A stretch of DNA of 7,561 bases from an uncultured Verrucomicrobia subdivision 3 bacterium (GTDB taxonomy: Bacteria > Verrucomicrobiota > Verrucomicrobiae > Limisphaerales > CAMLLE01). The translations under genes were made by a program, and so were the position numbers. Location: NCBI GenBank assembly GCA_946480555.1, contig CAMLLE010000135.1:1-7561 (forward strand). The letters are read 5' to 3'. The notes beneath the pieces are model-generated. The model saw only the letters and a list, made by a program, of their open reading frames with translations. It made no database searches and had not been told where the DNA came from. Shown piece after piece: positions 1 to 5,884 of the stretch (its first letter is position 1; every line of letters begins with the position of its first letter).

Positions 1-109
1 CGTTCACCGTAAGGCTGCCGATCTCGTCTCCCAGCAACAGCAATTGAACTGCTCGCGTTCTCTCCTGCGTCTCCCCGTTTCCTGGTTTTCTCTTCCGCCC
101 GAGAATCAC
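1..109 (-). CDS. Unidentified protein, N-terminal part only (runs off the left edge)
   Basis: A GTG at 109-107 overlaps the dtd stop (TGA at 108-106) as GTGA, and the frame stays open to the edge of the window, 36 codons. The visible N-terminus is basic and polar for about 20 residues (GRKRKPGNGETQERT), then has a short hydrophobic run (AVQLLLLGDEIGSLTVN). The stop/start overlap is typical of translationally coupled genes, so it could be the second gene of a dtd operon. A GGGAG lies directly against the GTG, too close to be a normal Shine-Dalgarno. I do not recognise the family. A start beyond the window or a chance open frame is possible; 109 bp is short evidence. Confidence 0.4.
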   Translation of the reverse strand, partial: MILGRKRKPGNGETQERTRAVQLLLLGDEIGSLTVN

Positions 110-558
110 TCCCGCAGCTTCGAATCGATCAGGATTGTCACCGGCCCATCATTCGTCAGTTGCACTTGCATGTCCGCCCCGAAACGGCCGGTCTGGACGG
201 GTTTCCCAAAATCGTTCGTGAGGTGCGCGATGAACTGTTCGTAGCGCGGAATTGCAAATTCCGGTTTGGACGACCGCGAATAGGACGGCCGGTTTCCTTT
301 GGAGGTGCTTGCGAAAAGGGTGAATTGACTCACTAGCAAAATCTCGCCCCCAGCATCCTGCACCGAGCGGTTCATCACGCCGCCATCATCGTCGAAGACG
401 CGGAGCCTGACGATCTTTCCGCTGAGCCACGCGATGTCTTCAGCGGAATCGGAATCTTCAATCGCAAGCAACACCAGCAAGCCCCTTCCAATGGCGGCCG
501 TTTGCGCGCCATCGATGCTGACGCTGGCGTGGGAAACACGTTGAATCACGGCGCGCAT
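106..558 (-). CDS. dtd: D-aminoacyl-tRNA deacylase (D-Tyr-tRNA deacylase)
   Basis: Cytosolic proofreading enzyme that hydrolyses D-amino acids (and glycine mischarged on tRNA-Ala) from tRNA, protecting translation from D-residues. The 150 residues are full length for the DTD family (about 145-150). Visible family marks are the N-terminal MRAVIQRVSHASV, the SQFTLF motif at 77-82 followed by KGNRPSY, and the C-terminal TGRFGADMQV stretch with NDGPVT at 136-141. Gly138-Pro139 correspond to the cis Gly-Pro pair that gives DTD its chiral selectivity. The start is the ATG at 558-556, which gives the canonical N-terminus; no clear Shine-Dalgarno precedes it (the minus strand reads CACCTCCAGTC). It is divergent from the DUF883 gene with 77 bp between start codons and overlaps a possible downstream gene at its stop. 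The identification is secure. Confidence 0.97.
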   Translation of the reverse strand: MRAVIQRVSHASVSIDGAQTAAIGRGLLVLLAIEDSDSAEDIAWLSGKIVRLRVFDDDGGVMNRSVQDAGGEILLVSQFTLFASTSKGNRPSYSRSSKPEFAIPRYEQFIAHLTNDFGKPVQTGRFGADMQVQLTNDGPVTILIDSKLRE

Positions 559-570
559 GACTGGAGGTGA

Positions 571-639
571 ATGAAAATCCGGTTTGGGGTAGCCGCCCTA
601 CTGCACGTTTGCGGGCTTGCACCTATAGTTCGCCCATGA
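571..639 (+). CDS. Candidate 22-codon leader ORF coupled to the DUF883 gene
   Basis: The ATG at 571 is preceded by GGAGG (563-567), a near-perfect Shine-Dalgarno at short spacing and the best one in the window. The frame runs 22 codons and ends at TGA 637-639, which overlaps the ATG of the DUF883 gene (636-638) as ATGA. The peptide starts MKIRFGVAALLHVCGLAP, basic then hydrophobic. The geometry fits a leader peptide that couples translation to the downstream gene. It conflicts with the alternative that the DUF883 mRNA begins at 636 (see the promoter at 601-629). It could be chance; nothing but position and the Shine-Dalgarno supports it. Confidence 0.27.
   Translation: MKIRFGVAALLHVCGLAPIVRP
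601..629 (+). promoter_or_regulatory. Candidate promoter of the DUF883 gene, -10 TATAGT
   Basis: TATAGT at 624-629 matches five of six bases of the TATAAT consensus and ends six bases before the ATG at 636, so transcription would be expected to begin at or next to the start codon (leaderless). The -35 position is poor (CTGCAC at 601-606, 17 bp spacing). The same TANNNT-N6-start arrangement occurs before the permease 1 gene and before the 7282 gene. Confidence 0.35.
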
Positions 640-815
640 ATACACGAGAGATGACAAACCGGCTTCAGGACTGGCAAAAGAAGGCAAGCGACAAGGCCCG
701 CGAAGTGGGCCGTGTCACGGATGATTACGTCCATGAAAACACGTGGTCCAGCATCGCGTTCGCGGCGGTGATCGGCTGCGTTGTGGGATTCCTTCTTGGA
801 AACCGCCGCGATTGA
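636..815 (+). CDS. Small DUF883 (ElaB/YqjD-like) C-tail-anchored membrane protein
   Basis: A 59-residue protein with an amphipathic charged N-terminal helix (about 5-30), the box DYVHENTW at 30-37, a single glycine-containing membrane helix (about 38-54, ending GFLLG) and a short basic tail (NRRD). This is the layout of the DUF883 family, whose E. coli members ElaB and YqjD are C-terminally anchored in the inner membrane and associate with ribosomes in stationary phase. It is shorter than those (about 100 residues), keeping mainly the C-terminal half. The ATG at 636 is preferred because the protein then begins with the charged helix. A GTG at 567 in the same frame would add 23 residues (NPVWGSRPTARLRACTYSS) unlike the family. 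Its stop abuts the stop of the convergent gene with no intergenic base. Confidence 0.8.
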   Translation: MNTREMTNRLQDWQKKASDKAREVGRVTDDYVHENTWSSIAFAAVIGCVVGFLLGNRRD

Positions 816-819
816 TCAA
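812..819. other. Palindrome TTGATCAA holding both convergent stop codons
   Basis: TGA of the plus-strand DUF883 gene (813-815) and TCA, the minus-strand TGA of the 55-residue gene (816-818), are adjacent and form the core TGATCA of an 8-bp perfect palindrome. No room exists for a terminator between the two genes, so their transcripts should run into each other at the 3' ends. Confidence 0.85.
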
Positions 820-983
820 TGGTGGGTTTTCGGTGGCAGGCAGCCGAGCTTGATCAGCATGGCCATGTAGCCGAGAAACCCGATCGTCAGCAGCCAGTAG
901 TGTCCGTGGACGGCTTGGAGAATTCCCCAACCGAGAATGAACGCCATCGCGGCGTAAGCGAAAATAGCACCGAGAAATTTCAT
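816..983 (-). CDS. Small two-helix membrane protein, unknown function
   Basis: A 55-residue hydrophobic protein with predicted membrane helices at about 4-24 (FLGAIFAYAAMAFILGWGI) and 29-46 (YWLLTIGFLGYMAMLIKL), joined by a short QAVHGH turn and ending in a polar CLPPKTHH tail. The ATG at 983 is the first start that gives a membrane-protein N-terminus. The frame is open much further upstream, but that part is Arg/Ala/Pro-rich translation of a GC-rich strand and of the CPBP gene in another frame, and is discarded. There is no Shine-Dalgarno. I do not recognise a named family; size and layout resemble small conserved inner-membrane proteins. It is convergent with the DUF883 gene and lies 212 bp downstream of the CPBP permease gene on the same strand, so read-through from the exporter operon is possible. 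Confidence 0.65.
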   Translation of the reverse strand: MKFLGAIFAYAAMAFILGWGILQAVHGHYWLLTIGFLGYMAMLIKLGCLPPKTHH

Positions 984-1195
984 GGCGCGGATGTTGGCGA
1001 AACGCGCGGTGGCGTTCAAGTGGTGAATGGCTCCAGTCAGATGGGCTGACCGGCCCGTTTCGTCAGAGCCTGTCCGCTTTGGCAACGGAGCGCGCCGGTC
1101 CTCGGGCGCAGCAAGGTGCGCATTCCCTGCAGGCTGGTTCCCGTATTCAGCGCATGCTTTGGCTGAAGACGGCAACGCCATTTTCTGACCGGCAC
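984..1195. other. Intergenic region, nothing convincing
   Basis: This 212 bp separates the CPBP permease stop (TAA, 1198-1196) from the small membrane protein start. I see no RNA gene and no strong rho-independent terminator. A 9-bp direct repeat CTGACCGGC occurs at 1046-1054 and 1185-1193, and a weak GGGC/GCCC dyad sits near 1044-1057. Both could be chance at this GC content. Confidence 0.5.
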
Positions 1196-3220
1196 TTAAG
1201 AGCAAGCCCGCCGCTCGCGCCAGAAAATCCAGAATGCCAGGGCCAGCAGCGCGACACCGACGAGGTAGATCCAACTGTCCAGATCCGCCAGAGGCAGACC
1301 ATTCAGTTCTGCAAGCACCCCTGCGGCGTTGTTGCCAACATGCCACACCATGGCGGGAAAAATCGAACCGGACAGGATCGTGAGCGCGGCAAACAGCACG
1401 CCCAGGAACGCCGTTCCCGCCAGACGGAACAACGTGAAATGGAAAATGCCGAAGATCAGGCCGACGACCAGGATCGCAGGCAGCGGGCGGAAGCGGCGGC
1501 GCAACCCATGCAGCAGCAAACCCCGGAACGTGAATTCCTCGAAAAAGCCCGGCAGCAACGCGAGGAAGAACAGAAGCTGCGCCGCGGTGATTCCCTCTGG
1601 CAAAAGCGTGCGGCTGAATTCTTCCAGCATTTCTTCCGAAACGGGAACGAACTGGCTCGTCCAGCGTGCCAGTCCGCTTGCGGTCAGAATGCCTCCCGGG
1701 ATTCCACACAGCACGCCGAGCCAGATGGCTGGCTTCGGTGCGCGCCAGGACAGGGTTTCGCGCCAGTCGAGTCGATAGCGCCACAACATCAGCAGCGACG
1801 CGCCAAAGAACAGCACGACGAGATTCACGACGACCTGAACTCGGACGTCCGCGCGCGCCGTGTAACTGTTCACGATCCAGACCAGTGCCCAGAGGATTCC
1901 AAAGATCGGGAGCACCTGCCGGCTGAAGCGACCCAGACCATCAGTTGGCGCAAGGTCAGTGGATCCAGTCGCCGGCGTCACCAGGCGTTCGGCGGAGAGG
2001 AATGAAATCGTCAGGCGCATCAGCCAGATCGCGCAACCGGCCGTGACCGTCCAGGCGAGCAGAATCAGCGGCCAGTCGAACCAGCCCACCAGAATTTCCT
2101 TCGCCGCAATGCCGATATTTGCGATCGGCACCAGGGCGATGATTGATCGCAATGGCAAATCTGGCAGCACAGGCGCGAGCGCGGGCATGATGGCGATCAA
2201 CAGCAGCGGCAAAAAGTAGAGCTGCGCTTCCTTGAAACTTTTCGCATAGCCGGAGATGAGCAGCAGCGCGCTCGAAATCAGCGCCGCCACCGGCAGGAAG
2301 AGCAGCAGCAACAGGCCGGCGGTCCACGGCGTGACCGCGGCAGCGAGATTCGCCGACACGGGGATGACCTTGAATCCCACATAGACAAGCACGTTCAAGG
2401 CTTGCGTCAGCGTGATGAACAACGCCACGGCCAGAATCACCAGCTGTTTTGCCGTGATGATGTCTGCGCGGTTGGCGCTGCTTGTGAGCAGCGTTTCCAA
2501 AGTGCCGCGTTCCTTTTCGCCAGCGAGAAGGTCGTTTGCCACAACGGCGCCGCCGCCGAGTATGAATATGACCAGGAACAGGGTCATCATCTTGCCGAGT
2601 GTGAGCCCGGCCACCTGAGCTTTCGACGCCAGGTCGCGCTTCTCCACCACTGCCAGTTCGTTCAGGCTGATGGGAAACCCCCGTGCCTGAAACAACTGCT
2701 CGCGTCGGGAGCTGCGCCATTCCTCCAGCGCATCCTGCATGCGAGATATGCCGGTCGCCGAATCATCCCGATCCGCGCGGAAAACAAATCTCAAATCGGG
2801 AAGCGCGCCAGGATCGGGCGTTGAATTGGATGCCAGTCGGGAAGGATCAACTTCGATGAGGAACTGCACCTGCAGCGAACGAACGGCGTCCCAGCCATTC
2901 GTGACAGCGACCTCGACGCATTTGAATTCCCTCGCCCGATTCGTCCGCGCGGACGCAGCCGCATCAGTGAATTGCAGCGCGTTAGTGATCATCGACCGAA
3001 CATCCTCAGTCCGATTCGTCCCCACGGCGTAACGATAAACCGTGCTCTTGAGCGTGGCCTCGCGTTTCTGGCGCGTGTAGCTCGATGCGAAAAAGATCAA
3101 CGGCGTCACGATCAGCGGCATCAGCACGGCGGTGATGATCGTGCGGCGATCGCGCAGAATCATCCGCAGCTCGTGGCGGAACAGCGCGCCGATGATCTGG
3201 AAATTCAGGTTCATGCGCAT
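1196..3220 (-). CDS. ABC-2 permease (NatB-like) fused to a CPBP intramembrane protease
   Basis: A 674-residue fusion. The first half is an ABC-2/NatB-type permease: membrane helix at about 28-46, a long extracytoplasmic domain (about 50-205), then a membrane block (about 208-410) with the cytoplasmic coupling motif AGEKERGTLETLLTSSANR at 233-251. The second half (about 435-674) is a CPBP (Abi/CAAX-protease-like) glutamic membrane protease with all signatures intact: EEFTFR at 561-566 (EExxxR), FGIFH at 590-594 (FxxxH) and HVGNN at 627-631 (HxxxN). Catalytic residues should be E561/E562, H594, H627 and N631. The start is placed at ATG 3220-3218 (or 3214-3212, two residues shorter). The frame continues upstream to 3397, but those 59 residues translate a palindromic repeat and should not be counted. 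It pairs with the upstream ATPase and permease 1, probably as the second half of a heterodimeric pore. The exported or cleaved substrate is not evident. Confidence 0.9.
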   Translation of the reverse strand: MRMNLNFQIIGALFRHELRMILRDRRTIITAVLMPLIVTPLIFFASSYTRQKREATLKSTVYRYAVGTNRTEDVRSMITNALQFTDAAASARTNRAREFKCVEVAVTNGWDAVRSLQVQFLIEVDPSRLASNSTPDPGALPDLRFVFRADRDDSATGISRMQDALEEWRSSRREQLFQARGFPISLNELAVVEKRDLASKAQVAGLTLGKMMTLFLVIFILGGGAVVANDLLAGEKERGTLETLLTSSANRADIITAKQLVILAVALFITLTQALNVLVYVGFKVIPVSANLAAAVTPWTAGLLLLLFLPVAALISSALLLISGYAKSFKEAQLYFLPLLLIAIMPALAPVLPDLPLRSIIALVPIANIGIAAKEILVGWFDWPLILLAWTVTAGCAIWLMRLTISFLSAERLVTPATGSTDLAPTDGLGRFSRQVLPIFGILWALVWIVNSYTARADVRVQVVVNLVVLFFGASLLMLWRYRLDWRETLSWRAPKPAIWLGVLCGIPGGILTASGLARWTSQFVPVSEEMLEEFSRTLLPEGITAAQLLFFLALLPGFFEEFTFRGLLLHGLRRRFRPLPAILVVGLIFGIFHFTLFRLAGTAFLGVLFAALTILSGSIFPAMVWHVGNNAAGVLAELNGLPLADLDSWIYLVGVALLALAFWIFWRERRACS

Positions 3221-3450
3221 TGAACTGGCGAATCCGTTCGCGTGCTGCAGGTGTTCAATGCGAGGACGCGAACGCGAATCGTAGCGCAGCCGTCCCGGCT
3301 GCGGGTTCGGACGGCGTCTCGCCGTTCGAACGGAAAACGGAGCGAGACGCTCCGCAAACTCGCAGGCGAGGACGCCTGCGCTACTGAAAAATCCCAATCC
3401 AACGAGCGACCCGGCTGGCCGATGTTTCGATAAGCGTTCATCAGCGAAGG
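3221..3450. other. Gap inside the exporter operon, mostly repeat
   Basis: The 230 bp between the ATPase stop and the permease/protease start is long for an operon whose other junction overlaps by four bases. It consists largely of the 104-bp hairpin array at 3281-3384 plus about 60 bp on each side with no gene. I see no promoter that clearly serves the downstream gene. Confidence 0.6.
3281..3384. repeat. Composite palindromic repeat: four hairpins between 9-bp inverted ends
   Basis: GTAGCGCAG (3281-3289) and CTGCGCTAC (3376-3384) form perfect inverted ends. Between them lie four tandem hairpins: 3286-3302 (7-bp stem GCAGCCG, loop TCC); 3306-3330 (11-bp stem with one G-T pair, loop TCT); 3338-3354 (7-bp stem, core GGAGCG, loop AGA); and 3361-3380 (8-bp stem CGCAGGCG, loop AGGA). 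The two middle hairpin cores GCGTCTCGC and GCGAGACGC are reverse complements of each other, so the whole element is also an imperfect palindrome. This resembles REP/BIME-like dispersed elements. From memory, near-identical modules are common in verrucomicrobial genomes and are often wrongly translated into protein ends; copy number cannot be tested in this window. Confidence 0.85.
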
Positions 3451-4221
3451 TCAGCGGTTTTCTTCGACGACCGCACCGGCGCGTTCCAGGTAATGTACGA
3501 AGATGTCCTCAAGGTACGGCTTTCCGCTCGCCGCTCGCAGCGCCGCCAGCGTATCGCATGCATGGATCTTGCCGCGATGCACGATCGCAATCCGATCACA
3601 CAACCGCTCCGCCTCGCTCATGATGTGGGTGGAAAAGATGATGGTTTTGCCTTCGCTGCGGAACTCACCGATCACCTTCTGCATTTCAATCGCGTTCAAG
3701 ACGTCCAACCCGACGGTTGGTTCGTCGAAGATCAGCACCGGCGGATCGTGGACCACCGTGCGTGCGATCGAGACCTTTTGTTTCATCCCTTGCGAGAGGC
3801 GGTCCACGCGCGCGTTCGCGTAATCCGAAATGCCAAACCGGGCGATCAACTTCTCCACGCGCTCCTTCACCCTGGCCGCAGGATAGCCATTGATGCGCGC
3901 AAAGAACTCCAGCGTCTCGCGGGCTGTGAGCCGCGGATAAAGCGCCGTGCTTGCGGAGTAAAATCCCAGGCTGCGCCGCACGGCTTCCGGCGCGGTGACC
4001 ACGTCGTAGCCCATGACTGTCGCAAATCCACTTGAGGGCCGGAGGATCGTCGCAAGGACGCGCAGCGTGGTCGTTTTGCCGGCGCCGTTTGCACCGAGCA
4101 GGCCAAAGATTTCGCCCGCGCGACAGTCAAAGGTGATGCCGTCCGCCGCGCGCACTTCGCCGCGGCCGTCCTCGTGGTAAACCTTGGTCAAATTCCGGAC
4201 TTGCACAGGCGTATCCGTCAT
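3451..4221 (-). CDS. ABC exporter ATP-binding protein (NatA-like)
   Basis: A 256-residue nucleotide-binding subunit on the inner face of the membrane, powering the two permeases of this operon. All ABC landmarks are present: Walker A GANGAGKTT at 43-51, signature LSQGMKQ at 142-148, Walker B VLIFDEP at 162-168 with catalytic E167, D-loop VGLD at 170-173, and the H-loop STH at 197-199. The layout and the SQGMKQ form of the signature match the NatA/CcmA type of ABC-2 ATPase. The ATG at 4221-4219 overlaps the permease 1 stop as ATGA and has AAAGG about 8 bases upstream, which fixes the start; the longer open frame to 4848 is an antisense-of-register reading of permease 1. Named natA by some annotators from the Bacillus Na+ exporter; I leave the symbol empty because the substrate here is unknown. 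Confidence 0.95.
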   Translation of the reverse strand: MTDTPVQVRNLTKVYHEDGRGEVRAADGITFDCRAGEIFGLLGANGAGKTTTLRVLATILRPSSGFATVMGYDVVTAPEAVRRSLGFYSASTALYPRLTARETLEFFARINGYPAARVKERVEKLIARFGISDYANARVDRLSQGMKQKVSIARTVVHDPPVLIFDEPTVGLDVLNAIEMQKVIGEFRSEGKTIIFSTHIMSEAERLCDRIAIVHRGKIHACDTLAALRAASGKPYLEDIFVHYLERAGAVVEENR

Positions 4222-5543
4222 GGGTGCCTTTCGTTGAGCACGGTTGCCGGGCGATTCCGCCGCAACACGCGTTCGCTGATAAACTGTTTCAAACTGCCGT
4301 TGTAGCCGCCGATCATCACGTCTTCGAACCGCAGCACAAACGCTGCAAACCGAATGCACAATGCGATCATCAACACCGACATTCCGATCGTGATGCAAAT
4401 CGGCACCAGCGGATAAACACCGGTCACTGCCGAGCGCACGAGCATGGTGACGTTGATGACCGGAACGAACGCTAGCTCCGTCGTGAACCGGAGGTTTGGC
4501 TGCTGTAGAAACATGGGCGGCAGCAGCACCAGCAAGTAAAACGGCATGATCATCGCCTGGCCTTCCTTGAACGTCCGGGCAAACGACGCAAAGATCATCA
4601 TGCCGGCTGCCACAAAACCGGCCAGCAACAGCGCCGCAATCCCAAGCAAGGGCAGGGAGGCGAGCGGGATCGTGAAGTTGAAGGAGGCGCCTGCCTGCTG
4701 AAGCAGCGGGGCGAAGATCGGTTTCACGGTCAGTGCAAACGCGGCGAGATTCAGTGTTCCGGCCAGGCCGCCGAGCGTGGTGACGTAAAGATATTTTGCC
4801 GTCACGATGTTGACGCGGTTCGCGGCGGAAGACATGAGCGTTTCCCAAGTGTTGCGTTCGCGCTCGCCCGCCGTGGAATCGATGGCGGGATAAAAACAGC
4901 CGGCCGCGACCATCACGACAAACAACACGGGCAGCAGCATGCCGAGAATGAAGCCGCCCATCTGGCGTTCGGAGGCGATGTTTTTATTGGTAATGATAAA
5001 GCCGGTGAGTTCGGCCTCGCTGATCTCGTGATGCCTGGCTTCGCGTGCCAGCCAGTCGCGGCGGTATTGCGACACGGCGCTTTCGATTCGTTCACGGGCT
5101 TTCGCGCTGCGATCCTTCGAGGCGTTGAAGATGATTTCCACCCGGAAATTGCCTGCCAGTTTCGCGGCGGAATTTGTGGCCGGATGAAAGCGGACAAGGG
5201 CGTCGAGTTTTCCGGATTGGATCGCGCTCTCGTCCGCGAGCGTTGATTCGGCGAGGATCTCAATGCGTTTGTTGCGTTCAAAGCGCAGACGCAAGCCTGG
5301 ATGCTCCTTTGGCAGATCGAGCAAGAGCACGCGGGAGGAAGTTCGCTCCGCCTGGCCGTGCACGAATGACATTCCCGTGAACGCTGCCCACATGATCAGC
5401 GGATAAAGGAATATCGGCAGTAGAATGCTGTTTAGAACAATCGTCCGTTCACGCAAAGCACCGCGCAGCTCGTAACGATAGATCGTGCGAATCTGGTTCC
5501 ACGATTCGCGCCAACTGCGCTTCGGATCATCGTTCTTCTGCAC
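4218..5543 (-). CDS. ABC-2 exporter permease (NatB-like)
   Basis: A 441-residue inner-membrane permease. A charged cytoplasmic N-terminus (1-33) is followed by a membrane helix (about 36-58), an extracytoplasmic domain (about 60-195) and a C-terminal membrane block (about 197-405) of roughly six helices. The coupling motif AGERERNTWETLMSSAANR at 225-243 closely parallels AGEKERGTLETLLTSSANR in the CPBP fusion, so the two permeases are paralogues and probably pair. The start is a GTG at 5543-5541: an in-frame TAA at 5555-5553 excludes anything longer, and the first residues (QKNDDPKRSWRESWNQIRTI) suit a permease N-terminus. There is no Shine-Dalgarno. It leads the operon, overlaps the ATPase gene by four bases and is preceded by a candidate promoter whose start point would fall on the GTG. 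Unlike its paralogue it lacks the protease half. Confidence 0.92.
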   Translation of the reverse strand: MQKNDDPKRSWRESWNQIRTIYRYELRGALRERTIVLNSILLPIFLYPLIMWAAFTGMSFVHGQAERTSSRVLLLDLPKEHPGLRLRFERNKRIEILAESTLADESAIQSGKLDALVRFHPATNSAAKLAGNFRVEIIFNASKDRSAKARERIESAVSQYRRDWLAREARHHEISEAELTGFIITNKNIASERQMGGFILGMLLPVLFVVMVAAGCFYPAIDSTAGERERNTWETLMSSAANRVNIVTAKYLYVTTLGGLAGTLNLAAFALTVKPIFAPLLQQAGASFNFTIPLASLPLLGIAALLLAGFVAAGMMIFASFARTFKEGQAMIMPFYLLVLLPPMFLQQPNLRFTTELAFVPVINVTMLVRSAVTGVYPLVPICITIGMSVLMIALCIRFAAFVLRFEDVMIGGYNGSLKQFISERVLRRNRPATVLNERHP

Positions 5544-5549
5544 GCGCGC

Positions 5550-5578
5550 ACGTTAGCGATTCCACATCGGCGGGGCAA
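5550..5578 (-). promoter_or_regulatory. Candidate promoter of the exporter operon
   Basis: On the minus strand TTGCCC (5578-5573) and TAACGT (5555-5550) are separated by 17 bp, and six bases follow before the GTG start at 5543, putting the expected transcription start on or beside the start codon. The -35 matches four of six consensus bases, the -10 only three (TA...T), so the call rests partly on the recurrence of the same spacing at two other genes. Confidence 0.3.
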
Positions 5579-5736
5579 TGACGGCTGAGTTCGGACCAGC
5601 AATTCTCAATTTGTGGCGTGCGGCTGGCCGAGGACGACCCATCCGCGGTGCACAATGAGACTTCCTCAAATCCCTTTCGCGCGTTGTTCCGGTGAACGTG
5701 CCACCCGATGATAGGGATGTCCGGCCCGGGGCATCC

Positions 5737-5753
5737 GCGCCGCAGCGCGGCGC
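5737..5753. repeat. Perfect GC-only hairpin
   Basis: GCGCCGC (5737-5743), loop AGC, GCGGCGC (5747-5753): a perfect 7-bp dyad of G and C only. It lies about 190 bases upstream of the permease 1 start. Its compact stem with a three-base loop resembles the modules of the 3281-3384 array, so it could be part of another dispersed element. Confidence 0.5.
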
Positions 5754-5824
5754 AGGAGACGTGGCTTGAAACCATCACGCGCGGAAGTCTCAGATTGCGC
5801 TTCTTCCGCGCTTTCCGCGCGGGG

Positions 5825-5841
5825 TTGCCTGGGCCAGGCAA
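5825..5841. terminator. Hairpin 43 bases after the TIR gene, possible terminator
   Basis: TTGCCTGG (5825-5832) and CCAGGCAA (5834-5841) form a perfect 8-bp dyad around a single base. It sits a short distance downstream of the TIR stop codon on the minus strand, where a terminator would be expected, but no T-run follows in either direction, so intrinsic termination is doubtful. It may be an RNA 3' end stabiliser or an operator. Confidence 0.3.
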
Positions 5842-5884
5842 ACCTAACTTCATCTGCTCAAGGCTTTGCTGGCGCGACACCGAA

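Larger units (their letters stand above)
5544..5884. other. Intergenic region with dyads, no convincing gene
   Basis: The 341 bp between the TIR gene stop and the permease 1 start hold short open frames on both strands, but none shows a recognisable protein pattern. Content: a hairpin just after the TIR gene (5825-5841), a very stable hairpin (5737-5753), several runs of GCGCGG-type sequence, and the operon promoter candidate. It could include a degraded gene or a dispersed repeat; nothing decides. Confidence 0.5.

Noticed and set aside
984..1784. Long minus-strand open frame upstream of and in frame with the 55-residue membrane protein
   Set aside because: It is Arg/Ala/Pro/Gly-rich, overlaps the 3' end of the CPBP gene in another frame and shows no domain pattern; only its last 55 codons look like a protein.
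1079..2005. 308-codon plus-strand open frame opposite the CPBP half
   Set aside because: It is antisense to a gene with intact catalytic motifs, is rich in Gln, Arg and Glu from reverse reading of hydrophobic codons, and has no recognisable fold or start signal.
1956..2720. 254-codon minus-strand frame within the CPBP permease gene
   Set aside because: It is another reading frame of the permease; its composition (Arg, Ala, His, Gly) is typical of a frame-shifted GC-rich gene.
3281..3384. CRISPR array or rho-independent terminator
   Set aside because: The hairpins differ in sequence and lack equal repeats with unique spacers, and there is no T-run on the operon strand after the last stem.
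3493..4035. 180-codon plus-strand frame antisense to the ATPase
   Set aside because: It is the shadow of a gene with all ABC motifs; no independent protein character.
4222..4848. N-terminal extension of the ATPase to 465 residues
   Set aside because: It lies wholly within permease 1 in a different frame; the ATG at 4221 with AAAGG and the ATGA overlap explain the real start.
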